Origin: Ignavibacteriaceae bacterium
GTDB taxonomy: Bacteria > Bacteroidota > Ignavibacteria > Ignavibacteriales > Ignavibacteriaceae
Length of the DNA stretch: 64,000 bases
Assembly: GCA_013360295.1 (NCBI GenBank)
Contig: JABWCL010000016.1
Span: forward strand, 1 to 64,000
Direction of reading: 5' to 3'
Shown one piece after another: positions 28,308 to 37,996 of the stretch. The position numbers were made by a program, and so were the translations under genes. The notes under the pieces are model-generated. The model was given only the letters and a program-made list of their open reading frames with translations. It did not search any database and had not been told where the DNA came from. The first letter of the stretch is position 1. The number at the start of each line of letters is the position of its first letter.

Positions 28308-28835
28308 ATGTATATTTTAAATATGAATTTATCGTATATCAACTATATCACTCCCGGGTGTGTGCTGTATTTAATTTTAGTCGGGCTTTCTTACCCGTTT
28401 TTGGTTGTTTTGTGGAAACCGAAAGACTGGGGGCAGCCTGTTATCCTCTTTATTGAGCCAGCCAAACGGTGTAATTTTCAATGTCCGGAAAGCCAGTCCT
28501 GCTTTGGGGCTTTAACCAGAAAACTCGGTTATATGATTTTTGAAGATTTTAAGAAAATAATTTATGAGATCCGTGAACATGCATTTTATATAAAGATATA
28601 TCTGCAAGGTGGGCCTAATCTGATTAAGGAATTGTTCCGGTTGCTGGCTTACGCAAGGGAAAACAAATTATTTACAGTCGTCAGTATCAACGGATCAGTC
28701 CTTAAAAAGTGGACTTTTGACGGAATTCTCGAGAACGCTCCTCATAAACTAATTTTTTCGATCAATGGACTGGATATGTGCCATAATTTTACGAAGGATG
28801 TCAGAATAAATTCTCTCAGGTCAGAAGTTAATTGA
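28308..28835 (+). pseudogene. Truncated, decayed radical SAM (SPASM-type) protein
   Basis: A 175-residue frame. Residues ~48-150 resemble the N-terminal half of radical SAM proteins (FIEPAKRCNFQCPES, then GYMIFEDFKKIIYEI, and FTVVSINGS). The expected CxxxCxxC cluster-binding motif reads CNFQCPES: the third Cys is replaced by Ser62 (AGC at 28491-28493, one base from TGC). A normal protein is about twice as long; here the frame ends soon after SINGLD and the SPASM half is missing, with the next gene beginning at the stop (TTGA). The N-terminal hydrophobic segment may be a late addition. Decayed remnant is the best reading; a cluster-free small protein cannot be excluded. Confidence 0.7.
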
Positions 28836-29812
28836 ATAAGATCACGTCTTTAAAGCAACAATTCAACGGGGCAAGGACAAGCCACAAATTGCTTTTCCTA
28901 CTAAAGATTATTATAGCTATTGTAGTCCTTTATGTGATAATTAGAAAAATAGGAACTAACGACATCTTAAGAATCCTTAAAGGGGCTGATTTATACTTAT
29001 TGTCTGTGGCTGTGCTATTAATGCCTCTAAATATTTTTTTGCAGTATTTCAGGTGGAGAATATTCTGTGTGAACACATTGAAAGAGACAAGCCGGAAAGC
29101 GGCCTTTTTTTCAGTAGTGGAGGGTATATCCATCGGACTTTTCACTCCGGCAAGAATAGGTGAAATTTTTGGCAGAAAGTTATCATTGCACAATAATAGC
29201 CTTACTCAAGTAGCAGTGATGACCCTGGTAGATAAAATTTTCGGTATGTTCTCCATAGCACTTTTCGGGTCGATGGCGATGATCCTTTACCTGAATTACC
29301 AGTTAAATGTAGCCCCTCTCGTTACTTTTTCTTTATTAGTTTTAGTGGGTTTTGTTTTTTTATTTTTCCTCTTCCTGCTGATGAATGAAGAATACTGGCG
29401 GACACTGATTCTGAATTTTATTAGCAGAGTTAAATTCCTTACAAAAATAAAGCCCAAATTTGAAGTGCTGAAACAACTTGATAAAAGGGTCCTACTGAGA
29501 TCAATAATATTTTCATTGACACATTATATTTGTTATCTCGTTCAATACACACTTCTTGCGGCTGCATTCGCGGGGAATTATGATTTTTATATCCTTTTCT
29601 GGGGTGGTGTACTTACTTTTTTTACGAAGACTCTTATTCCTTCGTTTTCCTATGGTGAGTTAGGGATTAGAGAAGCCATCTCGGTTTTTTACCTTACTGG
29701 TTTAGGTTATGCCGCGAGTGTAGGATTTAACGCTTCGCTTTCAATATTTTTTATTAACATAATTATACCATCTGCCGTTGGAATTATATTCCTCTTTCTA
29801 CCCGATAATTGA
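28832..29812 (+). CDS. Flippase-like membrane protein (LPG_synthase_TM / UPF0104 family)
   Basis: A 326-residue polytopic membrane protein with about eight helices. The family core is recognisable: LQYFRWRIFC near residue 72, GLFTPARIGEIFGR near residue 100, VDKIFGMFSI, and the late SFSYGELGIREA. The same transmembrane domain forms the flippase part of MprF, and stand-alone versions often sit in glycan or lipid clusters, as here beside two GT2 enzymes. The start is TTG 28832, overlapping the preceding stop. Substrate unknown. Confidence 0.85.
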   Translation: MNKITSLKQQFNGARTSHKLLFLLKIIIAIVVLYVIIRKIGTNDILRILKGADLYLLSVAVLLMPLNIFLQYFRWRIFCVNTLKETSRKAAFFSVVEGISIGLFTPARIGEIFGRKLSLHNNSLTQVAVMTLVDKIFGMFSIALFGSMAMILYLNYQLNVAPLVTFSLLVLVGFVFLFFLFLLMNEEYWRTLILNFISRVKFLTKIKPKFEVLKQLDKRVLLRSIIFSLTHYICYLVQYTLLAAAFAGNYDFYILFWGGVLTFFTKTLIPSFSYGELGIREAISVFYLTGLGYAASVGFNASLSIFFINIIIPSAVGIIFLFLPDN

Positions 29813-30959
29813 GTTGATAGTTTTTGTAGCTGCCTTTTCGGGTGCAATATTTTACGCTCTTTTTATGGAGTATATCCTGGTCGGTATAAAACGGCTCCGG
29901 GTACAAAAACATCCGGTTTTGGTCCCTGCCCGCACAGTCTCAGTCATAGTTCCTGTAAGGAATGAATTTGAGAATATCTCTGAATTGATAAACTCACTCA
30001 GTGAAATCGATTATCCTGACGATTTGCTGGAAATTGTAATCGTTGATGATGAATCAACTGATGGCTCATCTGAGCTATTAAGCAACCTGATTTCAGGGAA
30101 GATGAAAATAATGAGGATTCACAGAGAAAGCGGAAATTATTCAGTTGGGAAAAAGGGTGCTATAGAATATGGGATTGAACACTCATCCGGGGAAATAATT
30201 CTTGTTACAGACGCGGATTGCAAGGTAAGTAAAAGCTGGGTGAAGTCGATTGTAACGAGATTCCGTGGAAATACCGGAGTCGTTTCTGGTCCACTCTTTA
30301 TTGAAACTCCGTCCGGATTTATCAGAAATATTTTTTTACTGGAGCAGGCAGGAATCCTGATTGCAGCTGCGGGACTCATAGAAAATGGGACCCCTGTAAC
30401 CTGCAGCGGCGCGAATCTCGCTTACCTCAGAAAGGCTTTTCAAGAAGTGGAAGGCTACCAGGGGTTCAACAACGTTGCGTCGGGAGATGATGATCTTTTG
30501 ATGCAGAAGATTCACAGTACGGGAATATACAGAGTAGCATATGCGTGGGATACCAACGCCTTGGTTCATACAAAAACCGCTGGGTCTTCAGCAGAATTTT
30601 TAAAACAGCGAAGCCGTTGGGCGAGCAAAATACTCCTGTACAAGAACAGGCTAACCTTGATCGTCCTGAGCCTTATTTTTTTATTTATGGTTAGTTTTAC
30701 ACTGATGACTACGTGGGTAATCGTAAAACCGGAATTTCTAATGATTCTGATAGCAGCATATTTACTTAAGATGAATTATGATTACCGGGTATTATTAGCA
30801 GGAAAAAGATTGTTTTTTAAGGATTTTAAGTTCTTATTGTTCTTAGCAGGCAGTTTCATTCATCCTTTTTACCTTATCTTCTCCACAATTTCAGGACAGT
30901 TGACATCTGTAAAATGGAAGGGGAGAGATTTTGGTAATCCCCACTCGAAAAAATCATGA
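29778..30959 (+). CDS. Membrane-bound family 2 glycosyltransferase
   Basis: A ~393-residue processive-type GT2. An N-terminal membrane helix precedes the GT-A domain: SVIVPVRNEFENI, IVIVDDESTDGS, the DxD-like motif LVTDADCKVS, GDDDLL, and QRSRW (the QxxRW motif); two C-terminal helices follow. TTG at 29778 overlaps the flippase-like gene by 35 bases; another in-frame TTG at 29814, two bases after that gene's stop, is an equally possible start. It likely makes a polysaccharide or glycolipid on the inner face of the membrane. The stop overlaps the deacetylase start (ATGA). Confidence 0.85.
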   Translation: MELYSSFYPIIELIVFVAAFSGAIFYALFMEYILVGIKRLRVQKHPVLVPARTVSVIVPVRNEFENISELINSLSEIDYPDDLLEIVIVDDESTDGSSELLSNLISGKMKIMRIHRESGNYSVGKKGAIEYGIEHSSGEIILVTDADCKVSKSWVKSIVTRFRGNTGVVSGPLFIETPSGFIRNIFLLEQAGILIAAAGLIENGTPVTCSGANLAYLRKAFQEVEGYQGFNNVASGDDDLLMQKIHSTGIYRVAYAWDTNALVHTKTAGSSAEFLKQRSRWASKILLYKNRLTLIVLSLIFLFMVSFTLMTTWVIVKPEFLMILIAAYLLKMNYDYRVLLAGKRLFFKDFKFLLFLAGSFIHPFYLIFSTISGQLTSVKWKGRDFGNPHSKKS

Positions 30960-31585
30960 TCCCTTACACTACGAACAGAGCAATAAAGTTATTTCATCCG
31001 GGTGCAATTTGGGATTGTGATGAGCGGGGTGTAATGCTTACCATAGATGATGGTCCCAGCTCTGGAGGAACAATGAAAATAATTGAAACACTTCAGGAGA
31101 TCGGATGTAAAGCCATCTTCTTTATCTCCGGAGAAAATATCAAGGGGAAAGAGGATATTCTCAATGAGATAATTAAGCACGGACATTATCTGGGCAATCA
31201 CGGATATCTTCACAAAAGAATTTCTTTGTTAGGGAAGGCAGAATTGATGAAGTCAATCAGGTCTACCAACGAACTGATCAAATCAATAACCGGCAAGGAT
31301 GTGACTTTTTACAGGCCTCCATACGGCGCCCCTTCACTATTTCTGCAGAGCGTGATGAAAGAACTTCAGATGCAAGTCGTTATGTGGTCACTGCTGGCCT
31401 GGGATTTCAGGGGCTCAATCGTAAAATCAAAAACTATACTTACAAGGTATCTTAAACAAGGCGACATCATCGTCTTTCATGACAATGCAAAAGCCGCTTC
31501 TGTTTTTCCCGAAATATTATATTCATTAAAATCCGTGATAAATGAGAGGGGACTGGAATTTCTGGAGCCAAAGTGTTTGAAATAA
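30956..31585 (+). CDS. NodB-domain polysaccharide deacetylase
   Basis: A 209-residue carbohydrate esterase family 4 protein. Motif 1 is LTIDDGPSSGG with the catalytic base and metal Asp, motif 2 is GNHGYLHKR (His-x3-His), motif 3 is FYRPPYGAPS, motif 4 is MWSLLAWDFRGS and motif 5 is DIIVFHDN. No signal peptide is visible, so it may act on the cytoplasmic or membrane face. It sits between two GT2 genes with overlapping start and stop codons, consistent with N-deacetylation of the sugar they assemble. Confidence 0.88.
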   Translation: MIPYTTNRAIKLFHPGAIWDCDERGVMLTIDDGPSSGGTMKIIETLQEIGCKAIFFISGENIKGKEDILNEIIKHGHYLGNHGYLHKRISLLGKAELMKSIRSTNELIKSITGKDVTFYRPPYGAPSLFLQSVMKELQMQVVMWSLLAWDFRGSIVKSKTILTRYLKQGDIIVFHDNAKAASVFPEILYSLKSVINERGLEFLEPKCLK

Positions 31586-32661
31586 TATTTACGGTGATTG
31601 TTATGCTGTACGGAATAGTCCTGTTCTTTATCGTGACTGGGATAAGGAAGCGATTTAATTTATCAGAGAATTCAGGAACCAGAGTGACTATTGTCGTTCC
31701 TGTGAGAAATGAAGAGGCCAAAATAACTGCCCTGATTAAAAGTATAATCAGTCTTGATTATCCAAAAGAATTATTGGAACTGATAATTGTTGATGATGAA
31801 TCTGTGGATGCTACAGCTCTGATTGTAAAAAGGGTCACGGAAGGTTACGATAATTTCAGGTTTATACCTGTTATTGAAAGTCCGGAGATTCCAAAAGGAA
31901 AAGCGAGAGCCCTGGATACAGGGATCAAAGCAGCCTCAGGCGAGGTAATAATGATCACTGACGCAGATTGCTTTTTACCGACCGGCTGGGTCAGGGCTCA
32001 CCTGAAATATTACCGTGATGAAATTAAGATGGTATGCGGTTTCACCACAGTCTCGGGGGAGGATTCATTCAGCGCCTTTCAGGCATACGATCATTTTTAT
32101 TTACTGGGCATAGCCGCTGGCATGACGAACCACGGACTTCCGGTCAGTTGTATCGGTAACAACCTGAGTTTCAGAAAGAGCGCCTATGAAATGACAGGAG
32201 GGTATTCATCTTATCCCTGTTCTGTGAATGAAGATTTTTATCTTTTACACGCAATAAGGGAACTTGACGCAAAATCGGTCTGTTTTCCGCCTGACCCATC
32301 CGCTTTAGTAGTTACTGATCCGGTTAAGAGTGTTGCAGGTTTCCTGAAACAGAAAAAAAGGTGGGGAAGTACACTTAGGGATGTCCCGGTACACGGGCTT
32401 TTCCTGATTATTACTGCTTTCGCAACTAACATTATGTGCCTTTTTTCGGGTTTTTCCTTCTCCTCCGTTTCACTATATTTATTGTCTTTAAAAATTGCTT
32501 TGGATTATTTCTATTTAAGATATCTCTCCGGAGCATTTTCTATAAATAAACGTCTTGGGACGTTTCTTCTTTTTGAATTAGTATTCCTGGTTTACCTATT
32601 TATCGTGCCATTTATGCTGCTGATGAACAGGAAAGTTGAATGGAAAGGGAGAACGTCTTAA
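31573..32661 (+). CDS. Membrane-bound family 2 glycosyltransferase
   Basis: A 362-residue GT2, similar in layout to the one two genes upstream: N-terminal helix, RVTIVVPVRNEEAKI, LIIVDDESVDATAL, MITDADCFLPTGW, the acceptor-site region VNEDFYLL, the QxxRW-type motif QKKRWGSTL, and three C-terminal helices. The start is GTG at 31573, overlapping the deacetylase by 13 bases. The two GT2 proteins share motifs and order and may be old duplicates. Confidence 0.85.
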   Translation: MFEIIFTVIVMLYGIVLFFIVTGIRKRFNLSENSGTRVTIVVPVRNEEAKITALIKSIISLDYPKELLELIIVDDESVDATALIVKRVTEGYDNFRFIPVIESPEIPKGKARALDTGIKAASGEVIMITDADCFLPTGWVRAHLKYYRDEIKMVCGFTTVSGEDSFSAFQAYDHFYLLGIAAGMTNHGLPVSCIGNNLSFRKSAYEMTGGYSSYPCSVNEDFYLLHAIRELDAKSVCFPPDPSALVVTDPVKSVAGFLKQKKRWGSTLRDVPVHGLFLIITAFATNIMCLFSGFSFSSVSLYLLSLKIALDYFYLRYLSGAFSINKRLGTFLLFELVFLVYLFIVPFMLLMNRKVEWKGRTS

Positions 32662-32708
32662 GTTCATTGAATTATTAGAAATAATGGAAAATTTAAGGTT
32701 AAATTTTA

Positions 32709-33542
32709 TTGGCTAACTTAGTATTAATTACGTTTTGTTTTATTTTATTATTGGGGAATAATCACCAGGCGCAGGAAAAATCAAAATTCTTTCCGGATCA
32801 GCTTCTTATATCACCCTTTAAGGCTAACTTTCTAGAACCGAAACTCGGATTTAGTTCGATGATAGGAGAAAATGAGATAAGGCTTGACATTGGGAATTCA
32901 AGAGATCTATATCATTACTCGGATGGAGAAATCAGTTATTCCGCAGGCGCAGACCTCTTTACGTTCACACGACTTAGCGGTGAAAAGGAATTTCATTTTC
33001 CCGTCGAGGCGGTTGATTATCTTTTTGGAATTAACGGCGGTTTCAAGAAAGCATTCTCAGGGTACAGTATTGGTGTGAGAGGCAGGCTGTCACATATCAG
33101 CGCTCATTTTGTGGATGGGCATTTTGACGGTACGCTTGGTACCTGGAAGAACAACCGGAATCCGATAGTTTACAGCAGGGAGTTCATTGAAATCATTCCT
33201 TTCTATGAAACATCAAATATGCGTTTTTATGGTGGTTTGACATTTTTATTTCATGTCGTGCCGAATAATATTGGAAGAATGATTTACCAGGCAGGTTGCG
33301 AATACACCCCCGAGTTATTTGAAGGCTCAATAATAAAACCATTTCTGGCTTACGATTTTCGTTTGCAGCAGATCGGTGTGAGTACTTCAACAAACAGTGC
33401 TATGCTGGGTATTAAATTCGGAGGATTCAATTCCTCGGGTGTTACTATATACCTCAGTTACTTCAGTGGCATGAGCGTCCACGGTGAATATTATGATGTA
33501 AGGGAAGAATATATATCTTCGGGACTCAATATTGACATCTGA
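32709..33542 (+). CDS. DUF1207-like exported protein
   Basis: A 277-residue protein with a hydrophobic signal peptide (residues ~3-17, cleavage probably near NNHQAQE). The remainder is rich in alternating strands and aromatic residues and ends in a beta-strand-like stretch, which would suit an outer-membrane beta-barrel or periplasmic beta protein. FFPDQLLISPFKANFLEPKLG resembles the start of DUF1207 proteins. The start is TTG 32709: the frame is closed by a TAA at 32700 and there is no ATG before the signal peptide. Function unknown. It follows the glycan cluster and precedes the S2P-like gene by 10 bases. Confidence 0.65.
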   Translation: MANLVLITFCFILLLGNNHQAQEKSKFFPDQLLISPFKANFLEPKLGFSSMIGENEIRLDIGNSRDLYHYSDGEISYSAGADLFTFTRLSGEKEFHFPVEAVDYLFGINGGFKKAFSGYSIGVRGRLSHISAHFVDGHFDGTLGTWKNNRNPIVYSREFIEIIPFYETSNMRFYGGLTFLFHVVPNNIGRMIYQAGCEYTPELFEGSIIKPFLAYDFRLQQIGVSTSTNSAMLGIKFGGFNSSGVTIYLSYFSGMSVHGEYYDVREEYISSGLNIDI

Positions 33543-33552
33543 GGTTTAATCT

Positions 33553-34542
33553 ATGAGCGAAGAATTTCAAACGGGTGCTCCTGAGAGTAGTAAAACCAAT
33601 TACTGGCTTCCCATACTTTTGTTTCTCCTTACCTTTGCTACTACTACGATTGCAGGAAAAGAGTGGATTTCAGGATATAGTCCCAGGACCGAACTTACAG
33701 ACCTGGTGCAGGGTTTACCTTTCTCTTTATCAATACTTTTTGTCCTGGCTTGTCACGAATTCGGACATTACTTCGCATCGATGTTTCATAAAGTCAAGAC
33801 TTCACTTCCTTATTTTTTACCATTTTTTTCTTTCCAGGGAATGATACTCAACTTTGGAACACTTGGCGCGCTAATCCGCACTAGAGAACCAATTCAGACG
33901 AAGAAGGCGCTCTTCGACATTGGTATAGCAGGGCCGATTGCCGGCTTTATCGCTTCTCTAGGTGTATTGATTTACGGTTTCCTTAATGTTCCTGATCTAG
34001 ATTATTTGCTGAGAATCCATCCGGATTATTTCGCTCCCGATTATGGGAAAAATTCACTTATGTTACTTTTTGGTGATAACTTGCTTTTTTCCTCACTTCG
34101 GTGGCTAATTGTCCCTCCGGATATGTTTTTCCCTCCGATGAGTGAAATTTATCATTATCCTTATCTGTGTGTTGGATGGTTTGGTTTATTTGTTACGTCG
34201 ATGAACTTAATCCCCGTGGGTCAATTGGATGGAGGGCATATTGTATATTCAATGTTCGGAGATAAAATCCATAAAACAGTCTCATCAATTTCGCTGATAT
34301 TGCTGGTCGCACTTGGCATAATTGGCATCATTGAGAACTATATGGCCTTAAATACGTCAATTGGATGGATTGGCTGGTTATTCTGGGCAGCGGTCCTGAA
34401 TTTTATATTAAAAAGAGACCATCCGCCGGTATACGATAGCACTGAACTTGATCTGAAGAGAAAAATCATTGGTTATATAGGAATACTGATTTTTATCCTC
34501 AGTTTTACACCGGTACCTTTTTATATTGGAGGCACAATATGA
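33553..34542 (+). CDS. Site-2-protease-like membrane metallopeptidase (M50)
   Basis: A 329-residue multi-pass protein. The zinc motif HEFGH (His68, Glu69, His72) lies in a hydrophobic helix, and the third ligand is in NLIPVGQLDGGH (Asp226), the two signatures of S2P peptidases. No PDZ domain interrupts the membrane domain, unlike RseP. The stop overlaps the lipoprotein start as ATGA. S2P enzymes cut membrane-embedded helices, often in envelope stress signalling; with no anti-sigma factor nearby, the target here is unknown. Confidence 0.88.
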   Translation: MSEEFQTGAPESSKTNYWLPILLFLLTFATTTIAGKEWISGYSPRTELTDLVQGLPFSLSILFVLACHEFGHYFASMFHKVKTSLPYFLPFFSFQGMILNFGTLGALIRTREPIQTKKALFDIGIAGPIAGFIASLGVLIYGFLNVPDLDYLLRIHPDYFAPDYGKNSLMLLFGDNLLFSSLRWLIVPPDMFFPPMSEIYHYPYLCVGWFGLFVTSMNLIPVGQLDGGHIVYSMFGDKIHKTVSSISLILLVALGIIGIIENYMALNTSIGWIGWLFWAAVLNFILKRDHPPVYDSTELDLKRKIIGYIGILIFILSFTPVPFYIGGTI

Positions 34543-35348
34543 AATATATAGTCCTCAACTACTCGAAATATCTTTTTGTGATACTTGTCGCGATGATTCT
34601 TTTCCAGGGATGTGACAAAGAGTACGATGGGGTGATTCAGCCCCAAACCACCGGTTATACAATAACTGATCTCACAGGAACCAGTACATTTACCAGGACA
34701 GAGACGGATTCAGTTTTGACCTTATTTATTAAAGTCAGCAATCCGGCGGTCATAAATGGTATAAGTGTAGATATGCGTGATCCGGATGATAAAAGAGTCA
34801 CCGGTTTTCCTGTGCCCTTGCTCGATAACGGAAAATCAGACAATGGAGATCTTACCGCGGGTGATGGGGTCTATTCAAACAATATCATCATGAGCCGTAA
34901 TTATCTGAACGGTACATATTATCTTGAATACAGCATCGCAGTAAGAGGCGCGGGTTCAAAGCCTGCAGCCTCTCAGACGATTATTTTTAATAACGGGCAA
35001 AATAATATTGCCCCCGTTCTCTCGAACCTGACTGCTCCGGATACTCTAACGGTTTCAGATACAACACTTATCTTCATGACAATAGAAGCATCGGATAGTA
35101 ACGGTTTAAATGATATCGAAAGAGTTTACTTTAAAAGCTTTCGTCCGGACGGGACCACAAGCGGGGCAACTTTTTCGCTGGTTGACAACGGTCGTGACGG
35201 AGATGCAACAGCCAATGATGGTATCTATTCCGTTATCATATCGGTAAACCCCTCTAATCAGAAAGGGACGTACACATTTGAGTTCGAAGCAATCGACAGG
35301 GGAAAAAAGAAGAGTAATATCGTAACACACCGGATAACGCTTTTATGA
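34539..35348 (+). CDS. Lipoprotein with two Ig-like repeats
   Basis: A 269-residue predicted lipoprotein: the signal peptide ends in a lipobox, MILFQGCDKE. Two repeats of about 110 residues follow, each with an acidic Ca2+-binding-like turn: LLDNGKSDNGDLTAGDGVYS near residue 100 and LVDNGRDGDATANDGIYS near residue 215, each then followed by GTYxxEF-type strands. This resembles the surface Ig-like domains found in FCB-group proteins. It is coupled by ATGA overlaps on both sides (S2P-like gene before, FlgD-tailed protein after), which suggests a joint surface function. Confidence 0.75.
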   Translation: MKYIVLNYSKYLFVILVAMILFQGCDKEYDGVIQPQTTGYTITDLTGTSTFTRTETDSVLTLFIKVSNPAVINGISVDMRDPDDKRVTGFPVPLLDNGKSDNGDLTAGDGVYSNNIIMSRNYLNGTYYLEYSIAVRGAGSKPAASQTIIFNNGQNNIAPVLSNLTAPDTLTVSDTTLIFMTIEASDSNGLNDIERVYFKSFRPDGTTSGATFSLVDNGRDGDATANDGIYSVIISVNPSNQKGTYTFEFEAIDRGKKKSNIVTHRITLL

Positions 35349-36979
35349 AGTTTCAGATTATAGTACTCCTTTTTTTCTCATTTGGAAGCCTGGTTTATTC
35401 CCAGTCTCCGCGTAATTACAAACTACCGTCAGACGACAGTTTTGCTAAGACGGGATATGACGAAGCTCCTGCGTCAAACTCAATAAATGACATTCTTGTC
35501 GCCGGCGATACAATTTGGCTGGGGACTTCAAGGGGATTGAGCAGATCGACAGATAACGGATTAACCTGGAAAAACTTTTACGGATCTCAGGTATTCGGCA
35601 CAGAAAGCATTTCGGCCATAGTGTATGATTACGGAACGAATACTATCTGGGCAGCGACCGCGCACAGTACTGAAGTCGCGGGATCCACACTGCCAGAAGG
35701 GAGCGGACTCAGATATTCATCCGATAACGGCAACACCTGGGTTTTTGTGGATCAGCCGCTTGATGATATTAATGACACTTTAGAATTATACGGCTCAAAC
35801 GAACTCCGCGCATTACCGGTAACTGTAAGAATTCAAAATATAACTTACGATCTCGCAATAACCGGGAATACTATCTGGGCTGCAACATTTGCCGGCGGAT
35901 TGAGAAAAAACAGTATCTCAAAACTTCTTTCTGATCCTGGGAACAGGTGGGAGAGGGTAGTGCTTCCGCCTGATTCACGCTCTTCAATCCAACCTACGGA
36001 TACCTTAAATTTTTGTCTCGCTCCCGTTGCAGGGAAATTTTGCGGTGAAGGTAATCTTAATTACCGGCTCTTCAGTGTAATATCTATTGGTGACTCCGTC
36101 GTAATTGCTGGAAGCGCGAATGGAATTAATATTACTTATGAAGCGAAACTTGCGGACACAACTAATAATCTCAGATGGACGAAATTCAATCATCAGAACC
36201 AAATTGACGGGATTAGCGGCAATTTTGTTGTCGCTCTGGGCCATAATGATTTTAACAATACAATCTGGGGCGCGACTTGGAAGGCTGAGGATCTTAAGGA
36301 GAACACCGCAGTAAGCTATTCGTCAGATTTCGGTCAAACCTGGAATATCACACTACGGGATGAGAAAGTACATAACTTTGGCTTTTACTCTAACAAGGTA
36401 ATTGCACCCGCTGATAATGGTCCATTCAGATCTTTTGATGGGGGAGGGCGCTGGTTATTACCTGGACCTATAGTTGATAGTAAGAGCGGGCTAACCCTTT
36501 CGACAAATGTATTCTACAGCTCCGCCTTTTCTCCGAGTGGATCTTCGCTCTGGTTAGGAACAACGGACGGATTGATCCGGAATGAGGGCGTCTCTGACCA
36601 GTGGCCATCGGCGTGGAAATTATATTATGCCTCTCAGAAACTCGAAAATACCGGCTCTACTTATGCTTACAGCAATCCGTTTAATCCCAAAACTGAAAAA
36701 TGCCGTATTGCGTATACCATTCCGGAGGGTACTGGTTCAGTTACAATCAGAATTTTTTCCTTTTCAATGAGCTACATCCGGACAGTCGTTCAGAATGTTG
36801 AGCGTGGGGGGGGAGTACATAATGTTAGAAGCGGAAGTAACGGAGAACTGTCGGTTATAATTGATGAGTGGGATGGTACAGATGACGATGGTACCATAGT
36901 TCCGAATGGTGTTTATTTTTACCGTATCGATATAAGCGGCCGAGATCCGCTTTTTGGAAAGATTATGGTACTCAGATGA
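35345..36979 (+). CDS. Secreted propeller-like protein with FlgD-type C-terminal domain
   Basis: A 544-residue exported protein. The signal peptide ends near LVYSQ. Several BNR/sialidase-like repeats follow (WLGTSRGLSRSTDNGLTWKN, RYSSDNGNTW, YSSDFGQTW, WLGTTDGLI), predicting a beta-propeller. The last ~85 residues, from about YAYSNPFNPKTEKCRI, match the FlgD Ig-like domain with EWDGTDDDG and NGVYFYRIDI, used as a C-terminal sorting domain in Ignavibacteria and relatives. It sits directly before two PorV/PorQ-type genes, overlapping the first as ATGA. Confidence 0.8.
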   Translation: MKFQIIVLLFFSFGSLVYSQSPRNYKLPSDDSFAKTGYDEAPASNSINDILVAGDTIWLGTSRGLSRSTDNGLTWKNFYGSQVFGTESISAIVYDYGTNTIWAATAHSTEVAGSTLPEGSGLRYSSDNGNTWVFVDQPLDDINDTLELYGSNELRALPVTVRIQNITYDLAITGNTIWAATFAGGLRKNSISKLLSDPGNRWERVVLPPDSRSSIQPTDTLNFCLAPVAGKFCGEGNLNYRLFSVISIGDSVVIAGSANGINITYEAKLADTTNNLRWTKFNHQNQIDGISGNFVVALGHNDFNNTIWGATWKAEDLKENTAVSYSSDFGQTWNITLRDEKVHNFGFYSNKVIAPADNGPFRSFDGGGRWLLPGPIVDSKSGLTLSTNVFYSSAFSPSGSSLWLGTTDGLIRNEGVSDQWPSAWKLYYASQKLENTGSTYAYSNPFNPKTEKCRIAYTIPEGTGSVTIRIFSFSMSYIRTVVQNVERGGGVHNVRSGSNGELSVIIDEWDGTDDDGTIVPNGVYFYRIDISGRDPLFGKIMVLR

Positions 36980-37992
36980 TCGCCAGGTTGAATTTTATCC
37001 GTCTGTTTATTTTACTCACTATTTTAAGTGTGGTTTTATCTGCTCAGCCCAGGTATGAAAAAACAAACTCCGCCCCGGGGGAGTTTGCAAGGCTCGGATT
37101 TGGCGCGCGCGGAATCGCCATGGGTAACGCGATAAGTGCGTATAAAACAAATTTCCCTATATCTTTTTATAATCCTGCACTCGCCGGTTTTCAGTCGGGA
37201 AATTTATTAAACGCCGGTTATACGTTCCTCTCATTAGACAGGAGCGTCAACTATCTGAGTTTCGGGCGCAAATTTGAATTTTATTCTGCGAAAGATTCAG
37301 CACTGCCAGGAAGGAAACCGCGCGCGACCGCGGGATTTGCATTTGGTATCATAAATTCCGGCGTCGATGAGATTGACGGCCGGGATAATCATGGATTCAA
37401 GACAAAGACATTATCCACAAGTGAAAACCTGCTCTTTATATCACTTAGTAACAGGTTCTCGGATAGATTTGCTGCAGGTTTAAACGCTAAATTATACTAC
37501 TACAAATTATACGAAGACGTAAGCGCCACATCACTTGCATTTGACGTGGGGATACTATACAATTACAGTCAGAATCTTTCATTCTCATTCACACTAAGTG
37601 ATTTAAATGCTGCCTATCGCTGGGATACTTCTCCGATTTATTCGCAGGAGGGAAGTATTACTGACGAAAAGTTTCCTACAACGAAAAAACTTGGAATTGC
37701 TTTTTCAATGCCGGAGCTAAGACTTGATATAGCAGGAGAATTTGAATGGAATAACCTAGAAAGGAAACTTGTTAGGGTTGGCGCTGAATTCAAATTATAT
37801 GAAAACCTCTTTATTCTTGCCGGCCTGGATAAAATTCACTTTTATAACCGGGATGAAATGCCGGTTCCATCACTCGGTATTTCATATATGCACACAATAA
37901 ATCCTGTCAATGTCGGTTTTGATTACGCTTTTTCATATGAACAGTTTTCACTTACCACACGGCATCTTATTAATTTAAAGATTTTATTCTGA
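36976..37992 (+). CDS. PorV/PorQ-family outer-membrane beta-barrel protein (first copy)
   Basis: A 338-residue outer-membrane protein with a signal peptide ending near LSAQ. The N-terminal segment GEFARLGFGARGIAMGNAIS followed by FYNPALAGF is the PorV/PorQ (UPF0164/FadL-like) hallmark, and the remaining strands end in a C-terminal aromatic residue. PorV shuttles type IX secretion cargo to its surface attachment complex; PorQ relatives have less clear roles. The ATGA overlap with the FlgD-tailed protein suggests that protein is its client. Other type IX secretion genes are not in the window. Confidence 0.8.
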   Translation: MIARLNFIRLFILLTILSVVLSAQPRYEKTNSAPGEFARLGFGARGIAMGNAISAYKTNFPISFYNPALAGFQSGNLLNAGYTFLSLDRSVNYLSFGRKFEFYSAKDSALPGRKPRATAGFAFGIINSGVDEIDGRDNHGFKTKTLSTSENLLFISLSNRFSDRFAAGLNAKLYYYKLYEDVSATSLAFDVGILYNYSQNLSFSFTLSDLNAAYRWDTSPIYSQEGSITDEKFPTTKKLGIAFSMPELRLDIAGEFEWNNLERKLVRVGAEFKLYENLFILAGLDKIHFYNRDEMPVPSLGISYMHTINPVNVGFDYAFSYEQFSLTTRHLINLKILF

Positions 37993-37996
37993 TATT

